DNA of 31,963 nucleotides from Coriobacteriia bacterium (lineage in GTDB: Bacteria; Actinomycetota; Coriobacteriia; WRKU01). The notes beneath the pieces were generated by a model. That model was given only the letters and a program-made list of their open reading frames with translations. It had not been told where the DNA came from and did not search any database. How positions within the stretch are numbered: position 1 is the stretch's first letter; each line of letters opens with the position of its first letter. Below are positions 1 to 12,716 of the stretch, piece after piece. The DNA is taken from assembly GCA_009784095.1 (NCBI GenBank), contig WRDL01000003.1, positions 1 to 31,963 on the forward strand. Direction: 5' to 3'. Both the position numbers and the translations under genes were made by a program.

Positions 1-245
1 ACCTTTTGTCACCCACCAACTTCTCACAGTGATCTCAGACCACTACTTTCAGTGTAGCGAGTCGAGACGATTCGCGCCATGGGACCCGGATTCCTTGCGG
101 ATCCCTTATGCGAGCCTGCTCATGATCACATCGGAGGTCGACCGAATTGGTGTAATAAAACTTAATAAAAAAGCACGAAAGAGCAGATCGCAAAAACGAC
201 GGGCGATTTCCTCCACAAAAAACCCATAAATAGCGGGTATTCTGC
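1..245. other. Non-coding region upstream of the rpoB promoter
   Basis: I see no convincing gene here. A 66-codon reading frame on the plus strand (29-229) has no ribosome binding site and a low-complexity Lys/Arg/Ser composition, so I do not call it. The first 12 bases (ending CCTTTTGTCAC) resemble the 3' end of the dispersed repeat unit found elsewhere in the window, but the rest would lie outside the window. Bases 155-180 are very AT-rich (TAATAAAA, TTAATAAAAAA) and could act as an UP-like element for the promoter that follows. Confidence 0.5.
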
Positions 246-273
246 TTGACATACCCCTGTGTTTTTTTATAAA
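246..273 (+). promoter_or_regulatory. rpoBC promoter
   Basis: A perfect -35 box TTGACA (246-251) is followed after 16 bases by TATAAA (268-273), placing the start of transcription near 280 and leaving a leader of about 45 nt before the rpoB GTG codon. The spacer holds a run of seven T. A second TATAAA at 275-280 is spaced too far from the -35. No rplJ-rplL lies upstream in the window, so this promoter probably drives rpoB and rpoC on its own. Confidence 0.75.
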
Positions 274-325
274 CTATAAAATTGCTGAAAAAGGGTCCCT
301 CGAGATAATGAAGGAGGAATGCCTC

Positions 326-3300
326 GTGCCTAACGCCGTAGGTTCCCCTCTTGCTGACCTCGCCGCTAGAGAGCGGCGAAGTTTCGCAAAAAGTCCAGAG
401 ATTTTGCACGTTCCCAACCTCATTGCAATCCAGAAAGAATCATTCAAATGGTTCTGCAACGAAGGCCTTCAAGAGGTCTTTAACGAGATTTCCCCCATCA
501 CCGATCGTGACGAGCGGTTCTATGTGAATTTCAGCTTGCCGACGTTCGGGCAGCCGAAGAACTCGGTCGACGAATGTAAGGCAAAGGGGCTCACCTATCA
601 GGCATCGCTTCTCGCAACGGTCTCGATCGTCAACAGAGAGACCGGTGAGGAGATCCAAAAGAACCTCATCTACCTGGGAGATTTCCCCATCATGACCGAA
701 CGCGCGACATTCGTGATCAACGGATCCGAGCGTGTGGTCGTCTCCCTCTTGCAACGTTCTCCGGGAGTATACTTCTCCATCGGCGAGCGTCGCGATAAGA
801 AGAAATTCTACAGCGCGGAGATCAAACCACACCGTGGCGCTCCGCTCTCATTCGAGTTCGACAATCGTGACTGCATCCAGGCGACGGTCAACCGCAGTCG
901 CAAGGTGCCCGTCACGCTCTTCATCCGAGCGATGGATATCGCGGAGACCGATGATGAGATATTAGCGCTCTTCGATAACGCCCAGGCGATCAAGAACACG
1001 CTGGTGCGCGACACGAGCACCAACCGTGAGGAGGCACTCCTCGAGCTCTATAAGAGACTTCGTCCCGGTGAGCACCCGACGCTTGACGCGGCGCGCTCGC
1101 TTCTCGAGGGTCTGTACTACCGCGCGGGGCGCTACGATCTCGCGCGCGTCGGACGCTATCAGATCAACAAGAAACTCGGACTGGAATATCCCGATGAGCA
1201 GGTGACGCTGACTCCCGACGATATCGTGGGTACGATCCGTTATCTGTGCAGTCTGTTCGAAGAGGTGCCCGGCTACTCGGTCGACGATATCGATCACCTC
1301 GGTAACCGTCGTATCAGCACCGCCGGAGAGCTCATCCAGAACCAGTTCCGTATCGGATTCGCCCGTATGGCGCGTACCGTCAGCGAGAGGATGGCGACCG
1401 CCACGGCTGAGGACATCAGCCCCGAGGCGCTCATCAACATCCGTCCGATCAGCGCCGCAATCAAGGAGTTTTTCGGATCATCTCAGCTTTCGCAGTTCAT
1501 GGACCAGACAAATCCGGTCGCCGGTCTCGCACACAAGCGCCGTCTCTCCGCGATCGGTCGCGGTGGTATCCGCAGCGCGCGTGAGGCGAAGATCGATGTT
1601 CGTGACGTACATCCCAGCCACTATGGACGCGTCTGTCCGATCGAGACTCCCGAAGGTATGAACATCGGGCTGATCAACTCGCTCGCGACCTACGCGCAGA
1701 TAAACAGCTACGGCTTCATCGAGACCCCCTATCGAAAAGTGGTCAACGGTAAGGTGACCGACGAGGTGCACCACCTGACCGCCGATGAGGAGGAGCGAGA
1801 GGTCATTGCGCAGGCAAATGAGCCGATCGATCTGAAGACCGGTAAGTTCGTACACGACCGCGTACTGTGTCGTGTTAAGGGCACCGGAGTAGAAGGCCAG
1901 TTCGGCGAACCCGAAGAGCGCCTGCCCCAAGATGTCACCTACATGGACGTTTCTCCGCGCCAGATGGTATCGGCGGTCACCGCGCTGATCCCGTTCCTCG
2001 AGCACGACGACGCGAACCGTGCGCTGATGGGGGCGAACATGCAACGTCAGGCGGTGCCCCTGCTTCGCCCGGCAGCACCCTTGATCGGCACCGGACTTGA
2101 GGCGGTCGTGGCGGCTGACTCAGGCGAAGTTATCTTGGCAAAACGCGGCGGAGTCATCGAGAGTATCGATGCGAACACGATCGTGGTACGCGCCGATGAT
2201 GGCACCACCGATAGTTACGACCTTCCGAAATTCAATCGTTCCAACCAGAGCACCTGCATTAACTACCGTCCCGTCGCGACTTTGATCGAAGGTGCGCGCG
2301 TCGAGGAGAATCAACCTCTGGCCGACGGTCCCAGCATCGAGGGCAGTGAGCTTGCGCTCGGCCAGAACCTGCTGGTAGCGTTCATGCCGTGGGAGGGCTA
2401 CAACTTCGAGGACGCGATCATCATCAGTGAGCGCGTCGTGCAGCAAGATCTTCTGACCTCGATCCATATCAAGGAGTATGAGCTCGAGGCGCGTGACACC
2501 AAACTCGGTCGTGAAGAGATCACGCGAGAGATCCCCAACGTCAGTGACGACATGCTCGCTCATCTCGACGAGGAGGGCATCGTCGTGGTCGGCACCGAGG
2601 TCGGCCCCGGAGATATCCTGGTCGGTAAAGTCACTCCGAAAGGTGAGAGTGGCGAGCAGACCGCCGAGGAGCGTCTCTTGCGCCAGATCTTCGGCGAGAA
2701 GGCCCACGATGTCCGTGACACCTCCCTGAAGGTGCCGCACGGCGTATCAGGACGAGTCATCTCGGTCAGCCGTGTGTCCTCCGGAGACGCCGGCGTGGAA
2801 CTCAAGCGCGGAGTCAACGAGATGGTCAGAGTCTTCGTCGCTCAGAAACGTAAGATCCAGGAGGGCGATAAGCTCGCCGGACGACACGGTAACAAAGGCG
2901 TCATCGCCAAGGTGCTCCCCATCGAGGATATGCCCTTCATGGCGGATGGCACTCCGATCGACCTGATACTGAGTCCGCTGGGGGTACCTTCCCGTATGAA
3001 CGTCGGACAGCTGCTCGAGACCCATCTGGGTTTTGCGGCAGGTATCGGTTTCGAGTCGGTCAACGCGAAGACGGCGGTCGACGGCATGATGCATTGCTCG
3101 ACCCCGGTATTCGACGGAGCCAACGAGCATGAGATCAGCGACGCGATCGAGGCGGCCAACCATAATCTCGTACTCAAGGCACGCGATCGATTCGGCAGGC
3201 AGGTCGAGGACGCGTTCATCCCGCAGATGTCGCGTGAAGGCAAGATCACGCTTTATAACGGACGTACCGGAGAGCCCTTCCGTGAACCGGTCACCGTCGG

Positions 3301-3946
3301 ATACATCTATACCCTCAAGCTCCACCATTTGGTCGACGATAAGATACACGCCCGCTCGACCGGTCCGTACTCGCTCGTGACCCAGCAGCCGCTGGGCGGT
3401 AAGGCACAGTTCGGCGGACAGCGCTTCGGAGAGATGGAAGTGTGGGCGCTCTACGCTTACGGTGCCGCCTACCTGTTGCGTGAGATACTGACCATCAAGA
3501 GTGACGATCTGATCGGACGCGTCAAAGCGTATGAGGCGATCGTCAAGGGAGAGAACATCCCCGAGCCGGGCATGCCTGAGAGTTTCAACGTCTTGCGCAC
3601 CGAGCTTAAAGCACTCGGACTCGATATCGAAGCGCTCTCCGAGGTCAACGAGCAGATCGAACTGACCGAGGCACCCGAGGAGATCAGCGAGGAGCTCATC
3701 AACGAGTATGAGCATGGTCGACCGCGCCTGTTCTTCGATGAAGAGGGCAACCTCATCACCGATCTGGCGACCATCGAGAAAATGATGAAAGAAGACATCG
3801 AGGGCGAAGGCTTCGAGGCGGTCAGTGAGAGTGACTGGAACCTCGATGCGATCGAGCTCGATGATGATGAGATTATCGCGAACCCTTCAGAGACACTCGC
3901 TGCAGAAGTGGTCGATGAGGTCGTCAAAGAAGGGGAGGAGAACTAA
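326..3946 (+). CDS. rpoB: DNA-directed RNA polymerase subunit beta
   Basis: Beta subunit of RNA polymerase, 1206 aa, forming one half of the catalytic cleft with RpoC. I place the start at GTG 326 because AAGGAGG (311-317) is spaced 8 nt from it; the in-frame ATG at 308 lies upstream of that site and has none of its own. Visible landmarks are the lobe/protrusion region, the rifampicin region (GSSQLSQFMDQ at residues 384-394), the catalytic motif KLAGRHGNKG (849-858) and the C-terminal clamp segment that packs on RpoC. After the usual C-terminal end there is an acidic tail of roughly 80 residues. The rifampicin region and fork loop 2 are unusual: IGRGGIRSAREA replaces the near-universal LGPGGLTRERAG, with one extra residue before VRDVH, and PEGM replaces PEGP (M445). 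rpoC follows with no gap. Confidence 0.98.
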   Translation: MPNAVGSPLADLAARERRSFAKSPEILHVPNLIAIQKESFKWFCNEGLQEVFNEISPITDRDERFYVNFSLPTFGQPKNSVDECKAKGLTYQASLLATVSIVNRETGEEIQKNLIYLGDFPIMTERATFVINGSERVVVSLLQRSPGVYFSIGERRDKKKFYSAEIKPHRGAPLSFEFDNRDCIQATVNRSRKVPVTLFIRAMDIAETDDEILALFDNAQAIKNTLVRDTSTNREEALLELYKRLRPGEHPTLDAARSLLEGLYYRAGRYDLARVGRYQINKKLGLEYPDEQVTLTPDDIVGTIRYLCSLFEEVPGYSVDDIDHLGNRRISTAGELIQNQFRIGFARMARTVSERMATATAEDISPEALINIRPISAAIKEFFGSSQLSQFMDQTNPVAGLAHKRRLSAIGRGGIRSAREAKIDVRDVHPSHYGRVCPIETPEGMNIGLINSLATYAQINSYGFIETPYRKVVNGKVTDEVHHLTADEEEREVIAQANEPIDLKTGKFVHDRVLCRVKGTGVEGQFGEPEERLPQDVTYMDVSPRQMVSAVTALIPFLEHDDANRALMGANMQRQAVPLLRPAAPLIGTGLEAVVAADSGEVILAKRGGVIESIDANTIVVRADDGTTDSYDLPKFNRSNQSTCINYRPVATLIEGARVEENQPLADGPSIEGSELALGQNLLVAFMPWEGYNFEDAIIISERVVQQDLLTSIHIKEYELEARDTKLGREEITREIPNVSDDMLAHLDEEGIVVVGTEVGPGDILVGKVTPKGESGEQTAEERLLRQIFGEKAHDVRDTSLKVPHGVSGRVISVSRVSSGDAGVELKRGVNEMVRVFVAQKRKIQEGDKLAGRHGNKGVIAKVLPIEDMPFMADGTPIDLILSPLGVPSRMNVGQLLETHLGFAAGIGFESVNAKTAVDGMMHCSTPVFDGANEHEISDAIEAANHNLVLKARDRFGRQVEDAFIPQMSREGKITLYNGRTGEPFREPVTVGYIYTLKLHHLVDDKIHARSTGPYSLVTQQPLGGKAQFGGQRFGEMEVWALYAYGAAYLLREILTIKSDDLIGRVKAYEAIVKGENIPEPGMPESFNVLRTELKALGLDIEALSEVNEQIELTEAPEEISEELINEYEHGRPRLFFDEEGNLITDLATIEKMMKEDIEGEGFEAVSESDWNLDAIELDDDEIIANPSETLAAEVVDEVVKEGEEN

Positions 3947-8611
<4,665 letters not shown>

Positions 8612-8614
<3 letters not shown>

Positions 8615-8719
8615 GACAGAAGGGCCGGTTCCTTTTGTCCCAACGATAAACAGAACTGCCCCGGTCTCGGGGCAGTTTTATAGCTTATGAGACAAAAGGA
8701 ACCGACCCTTCTGTCTCAT
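8612..8719. repeat. REP/BIME-like inverted repeat pair, copy 1
   Basis: Two 31-nt units lie head to head (8612-8642 and 8688-8718), separated by 45 nt. The left unit begins TGAGACAGAAGGG and ends TTCCTTTTGTCCCA; the right unit is its reverse complement with two differences in 31. Each unit is itself an imperfect palindrome (13-bp stem, loop TCGGT-like), and the pair can also fold as one long hairpin. The rpoC stop codon TGA is the first three bases of the left unit. An intrinsic terminator sits in the loop. Four further copies occur in this window. Confidence 0.9.
8654..8681 (+). terminator. rpoBC intrinsic terminator
   Basis: Ten-base-pair stem AACTGCCCCG / CGGGGCAGTT with loop GTCT (8664-8667), followed by TTA. 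It lies 40 nt after the rpoC stop, inside the loop between the two repeat units of copy 1. The T-run is short for an intrinsic terminator but the stem is strong, and A residues before the stem would allow partial activity on the other strand. Confidence 0.75.
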
Positions 8720-8735
8720 ATCGTTCTGTATGTCC

Positions 8736-8766
8736 TGGGACGGGAAGGTCCGATCCTGGTGTCCCA
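8736..8766. repeat. Degenerate extra repeat unit next to copy 1
   Basis: A further 31-nt unit, matching the left-unit consensus at 24 of 31 positions by eye. It keeps the terminal TGGGAC and GTCCCA and the central GGTC, and has drifted elsewhere. It lies 17 nt beyond the right arm of copy 1. Confidence 0.6.
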
Positions 8767-8780
8767 TATAAAGTCGCACG

Positions 8781-9045
8781 TGATAGAATAGAAGCGCTTT
8801 TAGCGGGTCTGTGGTTGCGGATGTAAATCCTAGTCCAAGGCAGATGCGGTCAAAAGGATCCACATAAACGTAGCACTCGATGCAGGCTACGCGAGCATGG
8901 CGCATTTTTGGTGTAAGTCGTACCGCCGAAAGGCGAGAGGGTCGGTAGTGAGATAGTATCAAGCGAACGCTCCGGTATGCGAATGTGGGGTAAAAAACCA
9001 GGTCAGCCGCTGAAAGCAAAAACAAGAGATGACAGGAGACCTAAC
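8781..9045 (+). promoter_or_regulatory. Extended -10 promoter and long structured leader of the DUF4870 gene
   Basis: An extended -10 element TGATAGAAT (8781-8789) with no clear -35 would start transcription near 8796, giving a leader of about 250 nt. Within it are CGCT-TTT-AGCG (about 8795-8805), a possible pseudoknot (GTAGC 8870-8874 with GCTAC 8886-8890, interleaved with CTCG 8876-8879 and CGAG 8892-8895), and a GAAA-capped hairpin CGCC/GGCG (8924-8935) inside a TACC/GGTA stem. I do not recognise it as a known riboswitch class. It may instead be ordinary spacer with chance pairing. There is no gene in this stretch. Confidence 0.4.
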
Positions 9046-9585
9046 ATGCCTATTGATGCCGAGAAGATCGATGAGACCGTCCAGAACGCGACTCAGGTCG
9101 TAGAGGATATCGCACAGACCGTAGCGCAAAGCGCGCGTGACGTGGTCAACAACGCCAAAGGAGACACGGCGGCGACTTCACAGACCTCGCAAGGTGTTAC
9201 GGATGTGGTGCCCGATGCGGAAGATGCGCAACGCCATAAGGGAATGGCGATGCTCGCGTATGTCCTGTTCTTCATCCCGTTACTGACCGGAGACGCCGCG
9301 CGCTCACCCTTCGTGAAATATCACACCAACCAAGGGACCGTCCTTTTTATCGCCGGAATGATCTATGGCATCATCTTCTCGATCATCCAGAATATCCTCG
9401 GGGTCCTGGTCGCCGGATCGTTCTTCGTCAACCCGATACTGGGCATCCTTCTCGGCTCGCTTCTCGCTATCATCGGAGTACTCGGACTCGCTCCGCTCGT
9501 GCTCATGATCTGGGGTATCGTCAATGCCGCGAACGGTGAGATGAAACCGCTCCCTCTGATCGGGGATTTCACCGTCATCAAGTAG
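9046..9585 (+). CDS. DUF4870 family membrane protein
   Basis: 179 aa. The start is ATG 9046, with AGGAG (9034-9038) 7 nt before it; an upstream in-frame ATG at 8977 lacks a ribosome binding site and would add a basic, non-conserved stretch. Residues 1-65 are a hydrophilic, helical, Ala/Gln/Asp-rich cytoplasmic segment. From residue 67 the DUF4870 (Tic20-like) pattern follows: AMLAYVLFFIPLL, then SPFVKYHTNQG, two or three membrane helices, and the closing WGIVNAANGEMKPLPLIG motif. The family's function is unknown; members are small polytopic membrane proteins. It stands alone between the polymerase operon and the transporter genes. Confidence 0.85.
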   Translation: MPIDAEKIDETVQNATQVVEDIAQTVAQSARDVVNNAKGDTAATSQTSQGVTDVVPDAEDAQRHKGMAMLAYVLFFIPLLTGDAARSPFVKYHTNQGTVLFIAGMIYGIIFSIIQNILGVLVAGSFFVNPILGILLGSLLAIIGVLGLAPLVLMIWGIVNAANGEMKPLPLIGDFTVIK

Positions 9586-9602
9586 GTTTCCACCTGCCTA
9601 TA

Positions 9603-9611
9603 TGCTATAGT
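9603..9611 (+). promoter_or_regulatory. Extended -10 promoter for the first SBP gene
   Basis: TGCTATAGT (9603-9611) is an extended -10 element 43 bases before the ATG at 9655. No good -35 lies at the right distance, which is tolerated for extended -10 promoters. Confidence 0.45.
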
Positions 9612-9654
9612 CATCCCTGTAGTATTGGGGCGCTGGAGTGTTTAAGGAGCACCG

Positions 9655-10599
9655 ATGCGCCATTTGACAATAGGGGGTCCTATTATGAAGTACCGCGTGT
9701 TATTGATCGCGGTGGTCGTGTTTGCGTTGCTGGTCGGCGCAACAATGCTTGTTGGCTGCACATCGTCAGATGACGAGGTTGCGGTGGACACCACTACAAG
9801 CGAAGAGGCTACCGTCGAGAGACCTGCATGGGCAGACGACCTGGTAAAAGGCGACGGTAAGACCGTTCTCATCGGCGCTGATACTAATTATCCGCCCTTT
9901 GAGTTCGCCGCTGACGACGGCGATGGTTTCCAAGGTTTTGACGTCGACCTTATGAATGCTATCGGCGAAAAACTGAACGTTACTTTTGAGTTCAAGACAT
10001 TTGACTTCGAGGCCATCATTGCGGGCCTTGCCGCCGGAACAGAGTTCGATATGATCACTTCCGCTCTGACTATCAAGCCGGAGCGTGCAGAGGCGGTCAA
10101 CTTTGGGCTGCCCTATTATCAGGACTCTCTCGCACTGTGCGTGCCCAATGATTCCGACATCAAGAGTGTTGCAGATATCACGGACGGGACCAGGGTCGCC
10201 GTTCAAGGCGGATCGTCAGCACATACGTGGGGCGAGGCGAATCTGCCGGCAGGCGTTAAGTACGTCCTCAATCCTGACACCACCGCGCTTTTCCAGTCGA
10301 TGCTGGCCGGAGATGCGGATGTTCTGATCCAGGATCTCTCATCTTCGACGGAATTTGTTAAGGATGCTGCATTTCGGGCGACTATCGTTGAGACTATCGA
10401 GTCAGATCAGTTCTTCGGCATGGCGTTTCAGAAGAACGCTTTCGGAGATGCCATGAGAGCAGACATCGACGCCGCGCTCAAAGAGCTTGCAACCGATGGC
10501 ACCTACGCAGAGATCTACAAGAAATGGTTCGGTGTGGAACCGATCTTTTTGCCGGGCGACATCAGCGTCGATGAGGCATTGGAGGCCTTTGGCTCATAA
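9655..10599 (+). CDS. Amino-acid ABC transporter substrate-binding lipoprotein
   Basis: 314 aa from ATG 9655, chosen because AAGGAG (9644-9649) is spaced 5 nt from it. ATG 9685 with the weaker AGGGGG would give a more typical lipoprotein start (MKYRVLL). A hydrophobic signal ends in the lipobox LVGC, then a Ser/Thr/Asp-rich linker. The rest is the polar amino-acid binding fold (SBP_bac_3): GADTNYPPFEF near the start of lobe 1, DVDLMNAIGEKL, and TIKPERAEAVNF, where the Arg usually binds the amino-acid carboxylate. It is anchored outside the membrane and delivers substrate to the permease gene that follows. The precise substrate cannot be read from sequence. Confidence 0.92.
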   Translation: MRHLTIGGPIMKYRVLLIAVVVFALLVGATMLVGCTSSDDEVAVDTTTSEEATVERPAWADDLVKGDGKTVLIGADTNYPPFEFAADDGDGFQGFDVDLMNAIGEKLNVTFEFKTFDFEAIIAGLAAGTEFDMITSALTIKPERAEAVNFGLPYYQDSLALCVPNDSDIKSVADITDGTRVAVQGGSSAHTWGEANLPAGVKYVLNPDTTALFQSMLAGDADVLIQDLSSSTEFVKDAAFRATIVETIESDQFFGMAFQKNAFGDAMRADIDAALKELATDGTYAEIYKKWFGVEPIFLPGDISVDEALEAFGS

Positions 10600-10638
10600 G
10601 GACGTGCCAACGTATCCTGCAAGTAAGGGGATTGATCC

Positions 10639-10680
10639 GGAGTGCGTCCAGACCTGCAATAGGGGACGCACTCCTTCTTT
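10639..10680 (+). terminator. Hairpin between SBP and permease genes
   Basis: Perfect 11-bp stem GGAGTGCGTCC (10639-10649) / GGACGCACTCC (10664-10674) with a 14-nt loop, followed by TTCTTT. It could end part of the transcripts or protect the SBP mRNA from 3' decay, which would give more binding protein than permease. The T-run is imperfect, so partial read-through into the permease gene is expected. Confidence 0.6.
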
Positions 10681-10706
10681 GATGCTGACAGAAGGTGATG
10701 GCTGAC

Positions 10707-11573
10707 ATGAACACACTCTTGACAGAGTTATTAACCTGGTGGGAAACCAATCCAATAACACACATTTTCTTTTCTCCCATAATCGCGTGGGAATCTCTGC
10801 CCTATATTGCGAAGGGATTTCCTGCGACGATAACTCTGGGGGTCATTAGTTTCATGCTCGCGATCCCCCTTGGTCTGGCGCTTGCCTTTATGAAAATGAG
10901 TAAGATAAAGATCGTTAATTGGCTGGCTACGGCTTACATCGATGTTGTGCGTGGTACCCCGATGATCCTTTTCATTTTGGTCATTTACATGAGTCTACCC
11001 TTGATCCCGGCATATCAGATGCTTGTTGCGCCCTTCAAGAGCGTTGAGTTCTTGGGTATCAGTTTTTCCAGTTGGTTACGATCATTTATCATTCTCTCAT
11101 TCAACTCTGCCGCGTATTTTGCGGAGATCCTTCGTGCGGGTATTCAATCTATTCCCAAAGGACAGATGGAAGCCGCACGCTCACTTGGTATGAGATCATC
11201 ACTTGCGATGGCCCATGTGGTATTGCCCCAGACGATTCGCCGAATTCTACCGACCTCAATGAGCGAGTTCATTTTGATTCTGAAGGATACCGCCCTACTC
11301 TCCACTGTGTCGATCTATGAGGTCATGTTGCGCGCGAAGCTCCTTTCATCGAAGAACATGAACTCGACACCGTTGGTGATCGCAGCGATGTTCTATCTGG
11401 CAGTGACGATTCCTGCCGGTAGATTTGTTGCACGCTTCGAGAACAAACTGGCAGAACAAGACAGCGGAGGTGGAGGAGCAGACCCGATGAAAGGAAAGCG
11501 TCCGCCACGTCTCGATGTTTTTTCCGACCAGATCATTGCTCATGAGGAGAATGTCATGCTCGGTGTCGAGTAA
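10707..11573 (+). CDS. Amino-acid ABC transporter permease (HisM/GlnP family)
   Basis: 288 aa membrane subunit. I prefer ATG 10707 because AAGGTGA (10692-10698) is then well spaced; GTG 10695 and ATG 10698 are in frame but overlap that site. It has about five membrane helices, and the EAA loop with the contact to the ATPase reads EAARSLGM followed by VVLPQ. DVVRGTP and AEILRAGIQSIPKGQ are typical of the His/Glu/Gln/Arg family. The C-terminus has a Gly-rich cytoplasmic tail of about 45 residues that is longer than usual. No ATPase gene follows this permease. The nearest is at 14004, in the next unit, so the two units may share it. Confidence 0.93.
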   Translation: MNTLLTELLTWWETNPITHIFFSPIIAWESLPYIAKGFPATITLGVISFMLAIPLGLALAFMKMSKIKIVNWLATAYIDVVRGTPMILFILVIYMSLPLIPAYQMLVAPFKSVEFLGISFSSWLRSFIILSFNSAAYFAEILRAGIQSIPKGQMEAARSLGMRSSLAMAHVVLPQTIRRILPTSMSEFILILKDTALLSTVSIYEVMLRAKLLSSKNMNSTPLVIAAMFYLAVTIPAGRFVARFENKLAEQDSGGGGADPMKGKRPPRLDVFSDQIIAHEENVMLGVE

Positions 11574-11583
11574 TGGAGAGCGG

Positions 11584-11612
11584 TTTGGATGATCCTGTCG
11601 GCAATGTATAAT
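11584..11612 (+). promoter_or_regulatory. Possible distal promoter of the second transporter unit
   Basis: A perfect TATAAT (11607-11612) follows a weak -35 TTTGGA (11584-11589) with a 17-base spacer. It lies just after the stop codon of the previous permease and about 200 nt before the next SBP gene. Confidence 0.4.
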
Positions 11613-11677
11613 GGATCCTTTGATATTGCATAAATCGCTGGTAATTAGCCATTCAGTGCATATTAGTTCACATTTTG

Positions 11678-11706
11678 TTGCAAATATGCGCGATGAAGTA
11701 TACAAT
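11678..11706 (+). promoter_or_regulatory. Main candidate promoter of the second transporter unit
   Basis: TTGCAA (11678-11683), a 17-base spacer and TACAAT (11701-11706), about 105 nt before the SBP start at 11812. With the upstream TATAAT site it makes two tandem promoters in the 238-nt gap, so the second transporter unit is probably transcribed independently of the first. Confidence 0.5.
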
Positions 11707-11811
11707 AGCCGTTTGCTACTAGGTTGTGAGTAGTTATGTGCGACAAGTTAGCCATGGCTACTGAATACGTGTCCCTGTGAAAAGAATGGATAAAGGAAAG
11801 GTGTGACGGAA

Positions 11812-12648
11812 ATGAAGAAGCGTTTTCTACTGATCGGTCTGGTGCTCGTACTTGTGCTGGGCGCGTCGGCTCTTGTCGGTTGCGGCTCTACAGACGATAC
11901 CGCAAGCACTGACCAAAGCGAGGTAAGCACGAACGAGGAAAGCACGGGCATGGTCCTTGTTGAGCCGGGTGTTCTCACGGTCGGTTCGGACTGCGACTAT
12001 CCTCCTTTTATCGCAATGGAGGGTGAGCAAGTCACCGGGTTCGAGTACGATCTGCTCGAGGCTATGTGCGAGGAGATGGGCTTGACGCTCAAGTTCCTGC
12101 CTCCGCAAAACTTCGATAGCATTCTCGCATCGGTCGACCAGGGCACGAAGATGGACCTCGGAGCCTCGTCGTTCACCATCACGCCCGAGCGCAAGGAACT
12201 GGTAGATTTCAGCGACCCGTACTTCGATTCCAATCAAGCATGTGTCGCTATGAAGGACGCGGGCTTTGAATCGGCAATGGATCTTGATGGTAAGAAAGTC
12301 GGTTCGCAATCGGGCACGACCGGTTCTGATTGGGTCAAAGAGAATCTGCCCAACGCCGAGCTGGTTGAATATAATACCGCCAGTGATGCTCTGGCAGCTC
12401 TTCAGGCCGGACAGATCGAGGCTGCGTTCATCGATGAGCCTGTCGCTGCCGAGATGGTGGCAAAGACCTATACGGATGCCGAAGTCGTTGCGGCCATCCC
12501 CACCGGTGAGCAGTACGGTTTTGCGGTCGCGAAGAGCAATCCCGGGTTGCTCCAAGTGGTCAACGATGCCCTTGCCACGGTGATGAACAATGGAACGTAT
12601 GCCGAGATCTTTGCGCGCTACTTTGATTTTGAGCCCACGCTCCCGTAA
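11812..12648 (+). CDS. Amino-acid ABC transporter substrate-binding lipoprotein
   Basis: 278 aa from ATG 11812; a GTG at 11803 is in frame and also has a purine-rich stretch upstream, but the ATG gives a standard lipoprotein signal MKKRFLLIG with lipobox LVGC (C24). A Thr/Ser/Glu linker follows, then the SBP_bac_3 fold: GSDCDYPPFIAMEG, FEYDLLEAMCEEMGL, and TITPERKELVDFSDPYF with the expected carboxylate-binding Arg. It is a close relative in type of the protein at 9655 but clearly diverged. It forms a unit with the permease at 12717 and the ATPase at 14004. Confidence 0.93.
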   Translation: MKKRFLLIGLVLVLVLGASALVGCGSTDDTASTDQSEVSTNEESTGMVLVEPGVLTVGSDCDYPPFIAMEGEQVTGFEYDLLEAMCEEMGLTLKFLPPQNFDSILASVDQGTKMDLGASSFTITPERKELVDFSDPYFDSNQACVAMKDAGFESAMDLDGKKVGSQSGTTGSDWVKENLPNAELVEYNTASDALAALQAGQIEAAFIDEPVAAEMVAKTYTDAEVVAAIPTGEQYGFAVAKSNPGLLQVVNDALATVMNNGTYAEIFARYFDFEPTLP

Positions 12649-12674
12649 GGTCGCCTTGTGAGATGATCATCCTT

Positions 12675-12694
12675 TTGCGTGGATGTCCACGCAA
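12675..12694 (+). other. Short hairpin between SBP and permease genes
   Basis: Perfect 8-bp stem TTGCGTGG / CCACGCAA with loop ATGT, in the same SBP-permease position as the hairpin at 10639. It has no T-run, so it more likely stabilises the upstream SBP message than ends transcription. Confidence 0.5.
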
Positions 12695-12716
12695 TGAATG
12701 AGGTCATAACGCCACT

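Noticed and set aside
79..105. TGGGACCCGG...GGATCCC as a repeat unit
   Set aside because: Only the ends and a TTCCTT resemble the unit; spacing and central part do not match.
29..229. Small plus-strand reading frame upstream of rpoB
   Set aside because: No ribosome binding site, low-complexity basic composition, no recognisable motif.
308..325. ATG at 308 as start of rpoB
   Set aside because: The ribosome binding site AAGGAGG (311-317) lies downstream of this ATG and fits GTG 326.
8921..8947. GAAA-capped hairpin as a cyclic-di-GMP or cyclic-di-AMP riboswitch
   Set aside because: The conserved core sequences of those classes are missing; only a common tetraloop is shared.
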